Shown in pieces: positions 12,437 to 24,375 of a stretch of DNA of 64,000 nucleotides. Position 1 is the first letter of the stretch. The number at the start of each line of letters is the position of its first letter. The stretch covers positions 2,157,501-2,221,500 of the forward strand of contig JAXDDX010000034.1 of NCBI GenBank assembly GCA_034670405.1, given 5' to 3'. This DNA comes from Hoplostethus atlanticus (lineage: Eukaryota; Chordata; Actinopteri; Trachichthyiformes; Trachichthyidae). Made by a program: the position numbers and the translations under genes. The notes below the pieces were generated by a model. The model saw only the letters and a program-made list of their open reading frames with translations, was not told the origin of the DNA and made no database searches.

Positions 12437-14607
12437 CAAAATGTCTCATGAGTCACATATGTGATATAGCACACAATCCAATGTATTTGTCTCCCTTGCG
12501 CCATGCGCTGTGATTCCTTGTGCACAGACAAGGAAATTGATAGTTGGCCCTTAATGTCATTACCATGTCATCAGGAGGGACAGCAGAACTAGAATAGTAG
12601 CAGACAAAAAAACACATGCAAGCATGAAGGAAGGAACACCATTACGGACAAACAGTCACCCTCATAGTCACCCTCATACACTCCTTTTGTATGTGCAGGC
12701 AGGCAATCACTCGCACATGCATTCGCACATACACACAAATGTGCGCACAGAGGCACATTTAGACACACATATACAGTATATATAAACACATGCACTCATG
12801 CACATCTGCAAAGCCATGCATGCGCAAACAGATAGGAAAACTGTAAATATAGACATACACAGAAGCACAAAAGCGTGCACGGCTTTAGACACCGAAAAAC
12901 CTCATTGCATTTCCAGTTACTTCTAGTTTACTTTAAACTACTTCAAACAGCGCAGCGCAGCACAGCGTCTCCGGCCGGGTGATCTGTCTGAATGACTGTG
13001 ACAGCCCGCCGGCGGCTTCAGCGGAGACAATTCTCTGTCTGAAAATTAGCCATCAGATCAATTCAATTCAATTAAGTCAGCTGTGAGGATGTGAAGATAT
13101 TCTCTCTTGACAAACCTTCCTCGCCCATTTTTCCCCTCACTCTGTGATAAGTGCAGTGTTCATCTACAACTCTATTGCGACCTGTCAAAAAAAGAAAGGC
13201 GCCCAATGTTCTCAGTTCACTGACTGCCTCGTTAGTGCTCCATCGCGTCCGCAATCAAAAATGGACTGTTATTTTGATGGTCGTTACCGAGGTCGTAGTC
13301 TGCGATATTTTGACAAAAATCTCTACGACGCCGACAATAAATACAGATATGGACTCGGACGTGGCATTCAGGGATAGCTGCTCAGCATTTGAAACAGTCG
13401 TTAGCCAGCCGTTGATTGCAATCATTCAACACTTACTTTCTATTTCCTCAATTTGTCTGTGAACTCTGCCGCTTCATTTATTCAATCAGCGCTGAGATTG
13501 AAGCCATTAGGTATCCATTTCCCAGAGCTGACAAAGCGAGGGGTGGAAACTGAGCCGTGAACTGGAGCTAACACTTTTAGTCAAAGCCTGAAAACGCTGG
13601 GTGACTGAATCCTTAGTTAGTGTAAGTAGTAAGTTATGACTACTTTCCATTAGAATCATATAAACAAGCAGAAATGCAGGTGACAAAAGTGTCAGAGAGC
13701 GCTAATGGGAATCATAATTCTCACCCAGAATACATTGCGCTTTATAGACACTTTGTTCCCACCTGCTCTCAACCTAACCTAATCACGTTGGAAGTCTATT
13801 GAGGAAGAAAGAAGCTAAACATGAAGATACTGTCAAGCAGCGGCATGGCTCAAGCAGTCCATCACAATAGAAAAAAACATTTCTTGTGATAGCTGAGTGC
13901 TATATTAACGTTTCTAGTTCTGCAAGCGCCGCAGTGTGAGTGACTTCACCGAAATCTACAGCAGGTGTGTCAGTTTACCGCATTATCGCTATAGTGCGAG
14001 CTGAATAATGCAGGGGAAGAGCGCCTCACTCACCCGGGTGTATTTCCTAGACCCTGAGAGCGGGTGTAAACACATGCATATGTATGTAGTGTGTGTTAAA
14101 GTGTAAGTATATACAGTACAGTGTGCATGTGTGTGTCAGCAAGTGCGGAAGATATGTCAAGATAGATAGAGATAGATAGATGGAGCGAGGGGGCGGGGCG
14201 GGGGTGAGAGTGAGTCTTTTCTCTATGATTAGCTGTCATGAGAGTGATGATTGATGGCCAGACCAATGTTAATGTTTAAGAGGGGAAAGTGTGTGTGTGT
14301 GTGTGTTTATAGTACGGTTTGCAGGACATATGCACAGAAGCTTGTTATTGCATTAGTGTACGCACTCGCGTTGACTGTAACTCGCGTCACCTGCCGGAGC
14401 CTTTTGGAAAGTGTCTCCCCCCCCATCGCAGTGTCTCTCTCTCTCCACGGGGGAGATGAATCTGAGTGACAGCGGGCGCCAGACGGGGCGGTCAAATAGA
14501 GACAGCTCATGCTTGTGCAAACTGAAGGCGCGTGTCAGTGTGTCCTGCGTGTGAGGGTGGGGTAGATACACACACCTGCGTTTGTGAGTCGAGCGTGTCC
14601 TCGCGTA

Positions 14608-14610
<3 letters not shown>

Positions 14611-14651
<41 letters not shown>
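14611..14651. repeat. (GT)n microsatellite
   Basis: Uninterrupted GT run of about 20 units. Two more, at 14762-14787 and 14827-14852, follow within 200 bases, making a cluster of three about 430-670 bases upstream of the opsin exon. Confidence 0.95.
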
Positions 14652-14652
<1 letters not shown>

Positions 14653-14761
14653 TATACGAGTGTGTATTTGTGCAGCGCCTCCCCACTGAGACACTGTTTA
14701 CTGAAAAAAACACTGAGAAAATAAAGTTAACACACACAACAAACTAGAAAGGCAGCTACAT

Positions 14762-14825
14762 TGTGTGTGTGTGTGTGTGTGTGTGTGGTTGTGCATGTGT
14801 GTACGCGTGTGTCTACCCCTGTTGA

Positions 14826-14852
<27 letters not shown>
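14762..14852. repeat. Two close (GT)n microsatellites
   Basis: GT runs at 14762-14787 and 14827-14852 are separated by a mixed TG/CG-containing spacer. Confidence 0.9.
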
Positions 14853-14856
<4 letters not shown>

Positions 14857-15282
14857 CAGAACATGACTTCCAGGAAATTGAGTGGTCAGTGATGATGGGC
14901 CGTGCTGTCATTTTCTTCTCTTACTGCTTCTGTCTGTTTCTGCTTCAATCTGCGCGGGAGACTTCGGTCGATGCGTTGATGAGTTTCTCCTCCGTCTGGC
15001 TCTCTCTCCACCTCTCTGCACCCCTTTCAATCTCTCTGTCACTCTCTTCAACCTCTACGACCTCGCTTTTCTTTCATCTCCTGCATTTTATCTCTTAGAA
15101 TCCCATCTCCTCTTCTGCTTCTCATGCAGCTCAACCATCAGGGTTGAACACATGCGGTCATCACCGGAGATTCTATTATGCTAGCTTTCAAATCTTTAAA
15201 AAAAAAGTCATAGTTCTCATTCTCTTCACCCCTCCCCTTCCCGTCTCTTTTTTTTCCTCCCCTCCCTCTTTCTCCTCCGCAG

Positions 15283-15516
15283 GTGAGTGGGATCAATGCA
15301 GCGATGAGCAGGAAGCGTGAGCAGCGTGTGCTATTCATGGTGGTGATCATGGTGGCCTGCTACCTGATGTGCTGGCTGCCGTACGGCATCATGGCCCTGC
15401 TGGCCACCTTTGGGCGGCCGGGACTGGTCACACCCGAGGCCAGCATCATCCCCTCCGTCCTGGCCAAGACGAGCACAGTCATCAACCCAGTCATCTATAT
15501 TTTCATGAATAAACAG
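15283..15516 (+). CDS. tmtops: TMT/encephalopsin-type opsin, penultimate coding exon (TM6-TM7)
   Basis: This 234-base exon (78 codons, phase 0 at both ends) encodes part of a light-sensing G-protein-coupled receptor. A basic loop (VSGINAAMSRKREQR) leads into TM6 with the CWLPY motif (residues 30-34 of the exon). A short extracellular loop RPGLVTPEAS follows, then TM7 with the Schiff-base lysine in SVLAKTST (residue 62, codon 15466-15468) and the NPVIY motif (68-72). The lysine covalently binds retinal, so the photopigment function is intact here. The acceptor is a pyrimidine-rich tract ending CTCCTCCGCAG at 15282, and the donor is CAG|GTGAGA at 15516/15517. The break after NKQ is the usual last intron position in OPN3/TMT genes, and the next exon continues in frame with FYRCF. 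The exon's first bases, GTGAGT, themselves form a donor consensus. Earlier exons are not in the window. TMT is preferred over OPN3 because of the C-terminal exon; the exact paralogue is not determined. Confidence 0.93.
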
Positions 15517-18500
15517 GTGAGAGAGGGAGGGCTGTAGCGGAGGTCAGCGCTTTTTATCAGGCCGCGGTCGTCTAACCCGTTCTGGTCAGTCTTCAGGTAC
15601 TCTTTTCAAGGTAATTTGATACAAGGACAATGAGCCTGCGTTTTATTGTCCCGCCATCTGTTATTCTGTGTCTGCCTTGTTGACAGTGCATAATCTAAAT
15701 CATGTACTCGCTGTGTTCGGCAGACCATGGGGGAACGTGACACTGAATAATGAAGTGGGTTGCACACCTGAATGCAGCTTTTTTTTTGTGACAGGATCGG
15801 GAAAAGAAACACGCAGGGTGCCGTGAGAAAAAAAAAATGCTGCAAAATGCAGTTTCAACACTGAAACGCTCTATTAATGGTAATTTATTCTGTGTATTTT
15901 GCACTTTTGCACAAAGGTCAAGATAGAGACGTTGCACTGAAAAAATCATGATCAAATAATGATTGAGTGGTGGCTTTTCGTCCTTCCAGTAATCAGCCAT
16001 TTAATCATAACAAAGTGGGGACAATGCCTTGATCCTTCTCGATCACATCCAAGTCAGGCTGACCGAAGCTAATTCATGTGTGATCACCAAGATCTATTCT
16101 TTCATGTGATTCTAACCAGTTTACTCCGTCGCTTTGAAAAGCAGACGGGTCACGCACAACATCCTGAACGCGGGTGTTTGAAGTTCATAGAATTAAATTC
16201 ACCGTTGCTCAATCTTATTCTTTAAATTCGGGCGAAGTCATTCGAAATATATGATTGAATATAACTTTGTTACAAGTTGAATAGAAAATAGAGACTATGG
16301 GAGTCTGAACTAGCACTAAGCAGCGAGGGCCAGAAAGACGTCGGTAAGGATGAAAGCCCAGCGGCAACCATGGCTGAGAAGTGGATTCTAGCATTGGACT
16401 TACTTGTTTTATCATTCCCCATGTTATGCCTCTAGTGGCTAGAATATGGGGTACCAAATCCGATTATCTATGAACCAACCATGTGTATAATACCAAATAA
16501 TTGATTAAAGACTTTGGAAAACAAAGGCTTTTCATCCGAATAATTCATCATGGCGGACCTTGAAGTAGTGTCATGTATATCATGAAAGTCGCGCTTGTTT
16601 GTGTAACTGAATTTATTCCTTTCACAAATTGATTGAAAGAAGTGTGTTTTTTGTTGAATCATTCTGTTAGAGGCTTTTCGTCTAGCAGTGTCGGGTTCAG
16701 CCGAGATGGAGGGGGGGTTGTGTCCAGAACAATGCTCAAAATGGATTGGAGGCTCCCTTTCTTGAAAAATAAAATGAGTCCAGCAACGTTCTTTGGCTAA
16801 TTGAAATCAGACATATAGTAAGATTAAATGACGAGAGATCGGACCAAGACCGATTCTTGAGTTGGATTAAAGTTTTCCATCTTGCAAAATGAAATAAAAA
16901 AATACAACAAAATAAATGGCAAGTTGCACCTCTTATTGCTGGGAGTAAATCGTGCATTCCCACTGTTGCAGGATATGGGTATGTAGACTGTTATCTTTAT
17001 CTTTAACAAATAGCAATGGGATAACAAATGGGATAATACAGTCTGAGGTTTTGATTAAATGGTATTAATGGACTCCAATTTGCAACTGGTGGTCCTTCAA
17101 AAGAAAAAAAAAACGTTACAAAAGGTGTTTTCTTCTATCTATCTATCTACTTGGTGTCTTTTTTACTGATGTGTTAACTTCAACATTTTCAACGTAAGAG
17201 ACAAAACCCATAAGGCCGTGATTACTGGACGTTTTTTTTCTCCTACTTGAAGGCGAAGTGCAGCTGTGACCTTCACAAAGGGGATAATCCAGTTGAACAT
17301 CAAAATGGACAAGAGAAAGTTAGCATTAGCTCTGGTTGTGCTTGAAGAAGAGGCTGATTCTGAACAGAGGATGTATCTAAAGTTAACGTTAACTCACCAG
17401 GGAAAATGTATATGACCAAACCGTAGACAATAATCGGAAAAAGGCGCAGGCACATTCAAAATGCGTCCTATGTGATCATGGCCCAATAGCAGAAATTTCC
17501 CAAAAGGATAGTACTCTAGGAATTGTCCAATCCATGTCCATGTTCATCATTATGACAAAAAAATAATATAAGATAAAATCATAATTTTATTTGTACGGGT
17601 GTTTTCAACTAGAATAAAAGTATCTTCTTGTATTCCCGATGGAGAGTAATCTTCATCATCACTTCTATTCAGTGAAGCACAAAATGCTGTGCACGGGTTT
17701 GGAAATATTCACTTCAGACTCTGTCAAATGGATTTCATGCACTGTATAGAGGAGAACTGTAAATATGAGAGAGTAAATCTTATCATGTTATTATAGCCAT
17801 TCAAGTGGAATACTTTGCCGTACTAACTTTCCTCATGGAGATATGAAGTTGGAAATGAACAATAATTACAGTGCTGTTCCAGGTGATGCTCTGACACGCT
17901 GCGGTACGAGTGCCTCCGTTCCTATTCTGTTTGCTTCACACTCCCCTCCTACTCAATCCCCGCCATAACTAACTGACCTTACAGGGACTTTTTAGCCCAC
18001 TCATCATTGTCCTCATCAGAGGCTGAGAGAGAGACACCAAATGTCCTGTATGTCATTTTCAGTCTTCAATTCCTCCCAGCCCGTTACTATGGAAACTGTG
18101 AGTTGAGGCGAGTTGAAGACTAAAAATGCTGTACAGATACAAGTAGCAGCTGGTGTGTGTTTGTCCCATCAACGATCAGCGGCGGTAATGGCCAACAGAA
18201 GAGGCCTAACTCGGCCCACAGGACCTACAAGCGCCAGGAATTCTGGGTAAGTTTGGACTGAATCTGCAGCGTTTTTTTTCTTGCCTCAGCACCTGGAAAT
18301 TTGCACGTCTGCTGAGATTACAAGAGGATCTTGCTGAGAAAACTGTCTCACAACACGTGGGGGGCGAATGGAGGCTGATAAAACATTGTTGTTGCCCCAT
18401 AAACTGCGTTTTCATTTGCCACCTCTTTTATTTCCCCAGTCCACAGCTCCTCAGCTCCTCGGGGCTATGGGAAAAAAAACAGCCTTAAATTGTAGATGTA

Positions 18501-21500
18501 TCGTGAAGTTAACGGAGCAAGTATTATTTCTCATTTACCTCACCTCACCCATTGCCATGCTTAATTAAGAGTTGCACAAATTGAGAGTCTCTGCCACACA
18601 ATCTGATTGCTTAAGTGCTTCAGCATTACAGCGCATCCGCTGTAGCCAAGCTCAAACGAGAGGCCTTCAGGACAACAGTGAACTCAAAAGCCGGTATAGC
18701 GTTTTCATTAAAAACCCAGACCACCATTGTTAAGAGAACATTTTTAATGAATGGTACTAATCATTTAGCACAAAAATATTACACTATTTAATCACCCAAT
18801 TCTCTAAACTTGCATATGCTAGTTGATAATTCTCAAACGTCCCATTACTTTTAGAACAAAATTTAGATAATACATTTAACAAGCCATCTCTAGCCCATCT
18901 CTACATATGCCTTGTATCAACCAGACAGTCTCACTTACATTGCACTGTACAAAGTCATTTTTCTCTACGTGGAGGTCAGAGGTCAGGGTCAGCTACCGAT
19001 CAGCAACCCCCTGTCACTGGCAGGGCGTTCAGTCTTGCTCACATTTCAGCGGGGTGGATGCTCGCTGTCATGAGGGCTTGTACCCGGGCCTCCTCATTGA
19101 AGAACAGTCTACTAAATCACTCCGCCACCCTGCCATCCTCAGTCTGAATAAATATGCCTTTCAACCCCAGAGAGTTCACACACTTCAGTAAATAGTGCAC
19201 GTCAGTAAAATGCGCACTTGAGGGAGGATGAGCTCTTCTATATCTAATATAGGTATATAATTTGGCTGTGATGCACCACAAGGTTGACTGTCAGCATGTT
19301 ATAAAAATCCATCTTCTAGAAACTAGTATTGTAGTATTGTATTGTATCATTTTTTTTCTTGTTAGTATATTAATACTGATTTTGGCGTTAGACAGTGGAT
19401 GAATGTGTTTTGTTCCAAAATAAGATGTCCACCATTTGGAAAAAAAAGACACTATTACAAAATGATTGATAGCACACAATTGTAATTTTAAAGGATAGCA
19501 GAATTTATTGTCTTTGGTTGACAAAATGAGAATGAAACGTTTTTTGAAATGTTTTTTTTTATTTGCAGAAATGCTGTTTCTGATTGGATGCTATGTCTTA
19601 GAGATACTGAAGATGACATGCATGTTTTTCTGATATCATTTTGGACTTACAACTCTTCAAATAGCTTATGGATACACCTCTAGTGATGAAGTAGCCATGA
19701 TGTTGAACACAGTAACATTATGATCGGAGTGCTTCTTGACCAATCACAATTATACAATTAGCTGTTATTTGATTTAATTTTCAAAATATGTAGGCCTATT
19801 AATAAGAGCACATCTCCTCGTCCAACTGAATTCATCTAATCTGTAACGTGAAGAGGCCTGGCAAACAAAAGGCTGTTGTACACCACATGTACATTTACAT
19901 TTATGTACATATATCTTGATTTGCTGTTGTTGTGGCCAATACATTCATTTCTAGCACCACATTCATCAAAGGAGGTGACTGATTTGGAGTCAGTTTGAAT
20001 GGGCTACGACAACCTGACCAGCTGCAAATATTGTTTGATGCTTTATGAAGGGCCGTCGGGGCAATAAATTCAATCATTAGCCACCCTCGCCTACGAATCG
20101 TTCAGGTCATGATGCTGGAATATTCAACAACCAATCAACTAAGTCAGAACTATTTAACGGTGCTGCTGACTGACGTTTATAAACCAGTTTTCACAACTCC
20201 AATCAAGGCTTGACCTAAATGGTAAATCCATTTGTGACATGATTTCAGGGGGGCCTTTAGGCTGGCTTACTTGATGGTTGTAATGGCTTACATTCGTTTG
20301 ATCTGCTTTTTAATTGGAAAATCAAATTTTACTGACCACAAAACATATTTGAATTTACCCCTCGGTATTAAACGTAATGCAGTGGACTATAGCACGGGTA
20401 GTTACACTGCTCCCATCTCCTATTTGTAGTAAGTCATCTCTCAGATTAGATGTGTATTGTACAAACTTATTTCCAGCGAACTAAAAGTAATATGTGAATG
20501 TGTAAGCTATTGAATGAACTCCCTATTGTTCCTATTGCTATGAGAGAGTATGTTGTATAACACTTAATGGCCACATAATGCCTCAATAGCGCTACCCAGG
20601 GTCGTCTGGTAGTCTGGTACATTACAGTTACTAGTTACCTCCTCACTGTACCTTTACCTCAACGTTATTAGAGACAGGCTACTATTGGAGACAGGTCACT
20701 ATTTCTTTTGGTAGGTCCACCGTACCCAGGGTGGCTAAAAGTTTCTGCTATTCTGTGAAGAATTGCTCAAGTTTATACAGCTGCCCTTTAGGCCTATAGC
20801 CTAAACTTCATGAAGTAGACTGATAAGGCGCTTGAAGTCTCCACGTGTCGAACTCACTAGTTTCAATGTAATGCTTATTGTCGACTTTACAGCAAGGAGG
20901 TTTTATAGAAGATCGCTTTACACCCTAACTATTGAATGTACATCAGCTGGTGCAACAGGCTGCTGGCCACTATTGAGTTCCGATATTAAATTTAGGGGGT
21001 TATTTCTTCAGACTGACCAGCAAGAACCAGAACCAATATCTTATGCTGCAGGCGTTTAGCCACTCCGAACAGGAACTTGAACAGATGTGTTTGCCAAAGT
21101 ATGTCATAAAATCTGTGTGGGAAGCAACCGATCTGTTAGAAAGAGATTAGTGTCACTGGATTTCTTCATCAAGGAAAATGAGACCATGCTACAGGAAATC
21201 TAAAATATACGTGGGGCTTGACGGTACGAGCTACTGACTGCAGCATGAGGAAATTATTGCCACGCACTACACACACACACACAGTGCAGTGAGGAAACCC
21301 CAAAGGGAAGATAGATGCTTGTCATTCTGTCGGCGTGTTCCTATGTGAGAACCATTTTTCCAAGTAGATCTCTCAGGTCTGGAGATACTTTAAAGTTTAC
21401 AACATCAGGGAGTTTATTGAATCAAATTAAGCTGAAATAGATATGACTGACGTGATTCACCACCCCGTCGACAAGCTATTCCTCAAGCTCTGGTGAAAAC

Positions 21501-22954
21501 GCTGCAAAAAGTTGAACTCAACTAAAGTAGTAGCTCCTCTTCACTTTAGCGTCAAGATGCAGCTCTGCCGTCAGGATAGATATAATCATCGACTGATTCT
21601 GAAAATTGCCTACCTTGTGTTCTGCAATTACATTAAATTGAGCTGGGCTTTTAGAGGGAAAAACAAAAGTAAGGTCTCACTTTTTAATGCCGATGAAAGT
21701 TTCATTGTGGACAAACAAAAAAAAAAAGGCCTCTTGCTTTTACAAAATAGATGAATGCCTTATTGACATGTGGCGCTCCCGTCACCCACAGAGCATCAGT
21801 CCAGATCCTGGAAGCATCACCAAAATCCGATGTGACCGGTCTGAGATGAACCTTCCCGAATCATCTCCGGCCGGTCTCTCCATAATACCCTGTCAGTGCT
21901 TCCCTCTTCTTCTTTTTTTTCCCATCTCCCTGTCATGCTCCATCCATTTCTCTGTCACTCTCTTCACCTTTCTCCTGACCTTAGTCTTGATGCCTCTGCA
22001 CCTTAGCCAACTTCATCCTCTACCGTTCATCTACTCTCTCTCTCTCTCTTCCACCATTCCAGTCTTCTCCTTGACCTGCCACGAGGTTCAGCTCCTTACA
22101 GTGTGTGGTTTGGACAGCTGAGGGGGAGCGGGGAGTGTAGATCAGCACCACAGAGGGCTGTTGATTGTCTTCCTCCTGCTAACCTCGACTCCTGGATGTG
22201 AACCTATGGCATGTGGAAATACTGACCTGTGTATTTCTTATAGCTACATTGCGAGAAGACTTTTTGGTGATGACCTGAGGCATCTCTCTCTCCTCCTCAC
22301 TCACCATGTCATCCTTCTCACCCAGCAAAGCATTTCGACGGGTGATGATTTGCAGGATGTGGCCACACATTTTGAACTGATGTCAGGAAGATATTTAAGT
22401 CCCGATTTCACCAAACGATGCAGGTAGGAGCTGCCGTGTAGACGACAGCAGGCCTCGTCTCAGTTTTGATGGCTAGGTGCTACGCTGTATTTACATGGGG
22501 TTTTTTCCGACGTCGGTGCAAGCTGTCCCATCAACCTGTTCCCGTCAAGATGTTGTAGATATTATTCCCCCTGCTTATCTTGGCTGTCCCTCCCGATCTC
22601 TCTTTCTCCCTCTATCTATACATCTGCCTATCTTCCCTTCAGCCTCTTCCTCTGTCATTATTACCTTTCCCCGGGTATTAAACCTCCTTCAGAGTTGAAA
22701 AGCTTTCAAAGTGCGCGTTTGAATTTGCCCCCGCTCCGATGTGACGGGCTGAGAAAGGACTCGGGGGGTTTCATCATCTCTTGCATCTCCTGAGAAAATG
22801 TAGTAGACTATAAGTATACATAAAACTCATGGAGTATACTAAGTACACTACGTTTACCCAAGGGAGGCAACTTCAGAATTGACACGAGTTGAGGAAAGGG
22901 AATTAATAACACTGACTAAATCATGGTCTCTGTTCAAACAATACCCTTATCTCC

Positions 22955-22958
<4 letters not shown>

Positions 22959-23006
<48 letters not shown>
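22959..23006. repeat. (GT)24 microsatellite
   Basis: Uninterrupted GT run in the last opsin intron, about 1.1 kb before the terminal exon. Confidence 0.95.
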
Positions 23007-23009
<3 letters not shown>

Positions 23010-24029
23010 TATGTGTTTTTGGCCGCATGTGTCCGTGTGTGTGGGAATGCCTTGAATTTAAACTACAGCCAAATGCCCTGAATGCATTGTTATGGTTTCA
23101 ACCTGGGCACTGCGTCCTCAATTATTCAGCATCTGTCTGTCTGTCCATCCACAAGACGGGATACCTGGACTTTGAGCAGGGAGATACAGGAACTCTGCTT
23201 CCTGGAGTTGGCCGTGAAACAAAAAGATCTGCGTGTGATCCAGGGACTTCCAAGGTCTGTTTCTCGGAGTGAGAAATATATCCAGGGGTCCATTCACTAT
23301 TTATTCTACCCTGACAGCCGATGTATACATTCGGCAGCTTTTCCTCTGAACCTCGGAGACAGCGGTCTGTCCTTCCTTTCCAGAAAGTATTTTTTGATGT
23401 GCTCTGATGCGATATTCTTGGAGCTGGTTGAAATACAGTATTTGTGGCTGGTTTATGTGAAATAAATCTGCACGAAGGTAAGAATTTGCTTAAAAAAGTG
23501 TGAAGAAAATGTCTTCTGTTGCACTTAAAATCTCGGGTAACTTACCAAACTCTTTAGAAGATTTAGATTTAGAAGTAGCCTCGTTGCCAAAAAAAAACAA
23601 AAAGGAAATGATCTATTCACATGAGAGGGACTAATATAGACAGGGTGAACCCAGCCACTCTTGATAGCAAATCACTTACCCAACTGAAAATCCAGCCATG
23701 ATTGAGAATGTAATTAGTTGAACATTTAATATCATTTGGGAAATTTACAAATAATCAGTGGCTCTCAGCGTATTGTTGCGCATGAGAAGGCAGGCAAACA
23801 CAACAGCCCCAACAATAGTGTGGTGTAGGAGGGGAGGAGGGGCAGACAGGAAAGATGGAGAGAGAGAGGACAGCTCCAATCGGTCAAATTAATTTCCCTC
23901 GCGAGATGGGGGTTCAACTTCATGTTGGTCAGACACCATTCGAGTGGTCAAGCTCAGGTGATATCTCCCGTGGTCTCCTCTTTATGATCTGTCACTTCTT
24001 TCAGTCGTCCTCTGTCATCTATAAAATGA

Positions 24030-24084
24030 TGGTTGTGTGTGTGTGTGTGTGTGCGTTTGTGTGTGTTTGTGTGCTCGCCCCCAG
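24030..24084 (+). promoter_or_regulatory. TG-repeat-containing 3' splice region of the last opsin exon
   Basis: The 50 bases before the acceptor AG (24083-24084) are almost entirely TG and TTTG repeats, followed by only a short pyrimidine stretch (CTCGCCCCCAG). UG repeats in pre-mRNA are bound by TDP-43 and CELF proteins; the (TG)m tract before CFTR exon 9 is the known precedent for an effect on exon inclusion. An effect here is inference. Confidence 0.6.
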
Positions 24085-24375
24085 TTCTACAGATGTTTCC
24101 AGGCACTGCTGAGCTGCAAAGCTCCCCTGCAAGTCTCCAGCTTAAGGAGCTCCTCCAAGGTTGCCACCAAAGCGATCCGGGGCGCGGCAGGCGCTGGCCC
24201 CCGCCAAACCAACGCCAACCTCCAGGTTATGGTAGCCTCCCTGGGCCAAGCAGCCACCACAGTGCCCCAACTCGACGCACCCATAGAAATCACCATCAAC
24301 GCCACCAAAGGCCCTTCCTCTGACATCAACAAGCCTGTTGTGGTGTCACTAGTGGCCCACGATGATAGCCAATGA
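24085..24375 (+). CDS. tmtops: TMT opsin, terminal coding exon (helix 8 and C-tail)
   Basis: There are 96 codons and a TGA stop (24373-24375), entered in phase 0 from the exon ending at 15516. The exon begins FYRCFQALLSCK, the amphipathic helix 8 that follows NPxxY...NKQ. It has Cys4 and Cys11, and Cys11 is a plausible palmitoylation site. A Ser/Lys-rich stretch SSLRSSSKVATKAIRG and a longer tail containing LQVMVASLGQA follow. The start FYRCF.ALLSCK...SSL.SSSK and the VAS segment resemble teleost multiple tissue opsins rather than the OPN3 tail, which is why the TMT branch is favoured. The serines and threonines of the tail are candidate kinase/arrestin sites, by analogy with other opsins. 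No frameshift or premature stop is seen, so the gene appears functional as far as visible. Confidence 0.9.
   Translation, partial: FYRCFQALLSCKAPLQVSSLRSSSKVATKAIRGAAGAGPRQTNANLQVMVASLGQAATTVPQLDAPIEITINATKGPSSDINKPVVVSLVAHDDSQ

Larger units (their letters stand above)
12437..15282. other. Intronic or upstream noncoding sequence of the TMT opsin
   Basis: No exon is supported. The stretch contains degenerate CA-rich sequence at 12600-12890, a short TAGA repeat near 14160-14180, three separate (GT)n tracts between 14611 and 14852, and a pyrimidine-rich approach to the splice acceptor at 15281-15282. A small frame at 13262-13377 rich in Arg, Tyr and Gly is noted under rejected items. Confidence 0.55.
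15517..24084 (+). other. Last intron of the TMT opsin gene (8,568 bp)
   Basis: The intron is bounded by donor GTGAGA at 15517 and an acceptor ending CCCCCAG at 24084. It contains no convincing extra exon or full mobile element. There is a (GT)24 tract at 22959-23006, CT-rich blocks near 21900-22080 and 22580-22650, and a tRNA-SINE-like patch on the minus strand around 19010-19140. That patch, reverse-complemented, shows a box A-like GTGGCGGAGTG and a box B-like GGGTACAAGCC, but it is too decayed to assign. Confidence 0.85.

Noticed and set aside
13262..13377. Small ATG frame of 38 codons rich in Arg, Tyr and Gly
   Set aside because: It is attractive in composition, but no homologue is recognised, the start context is not distinctive and nothing links it to a transcript.
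19010..19140. tRNA gene on the minus strand
   Set aside because: Box A- and box B-like words are present, but no cloverleaf with a paired acceptor stem could be drawn; at best a decayed SINE.
21687..22121. 144-codon frame in the last opsin intron as a possible extra exon
   Set aside because: It is CT-rich, lacks phase-compatible splice sites, and the exon junction NKQ|FYRCF is already complete without it.
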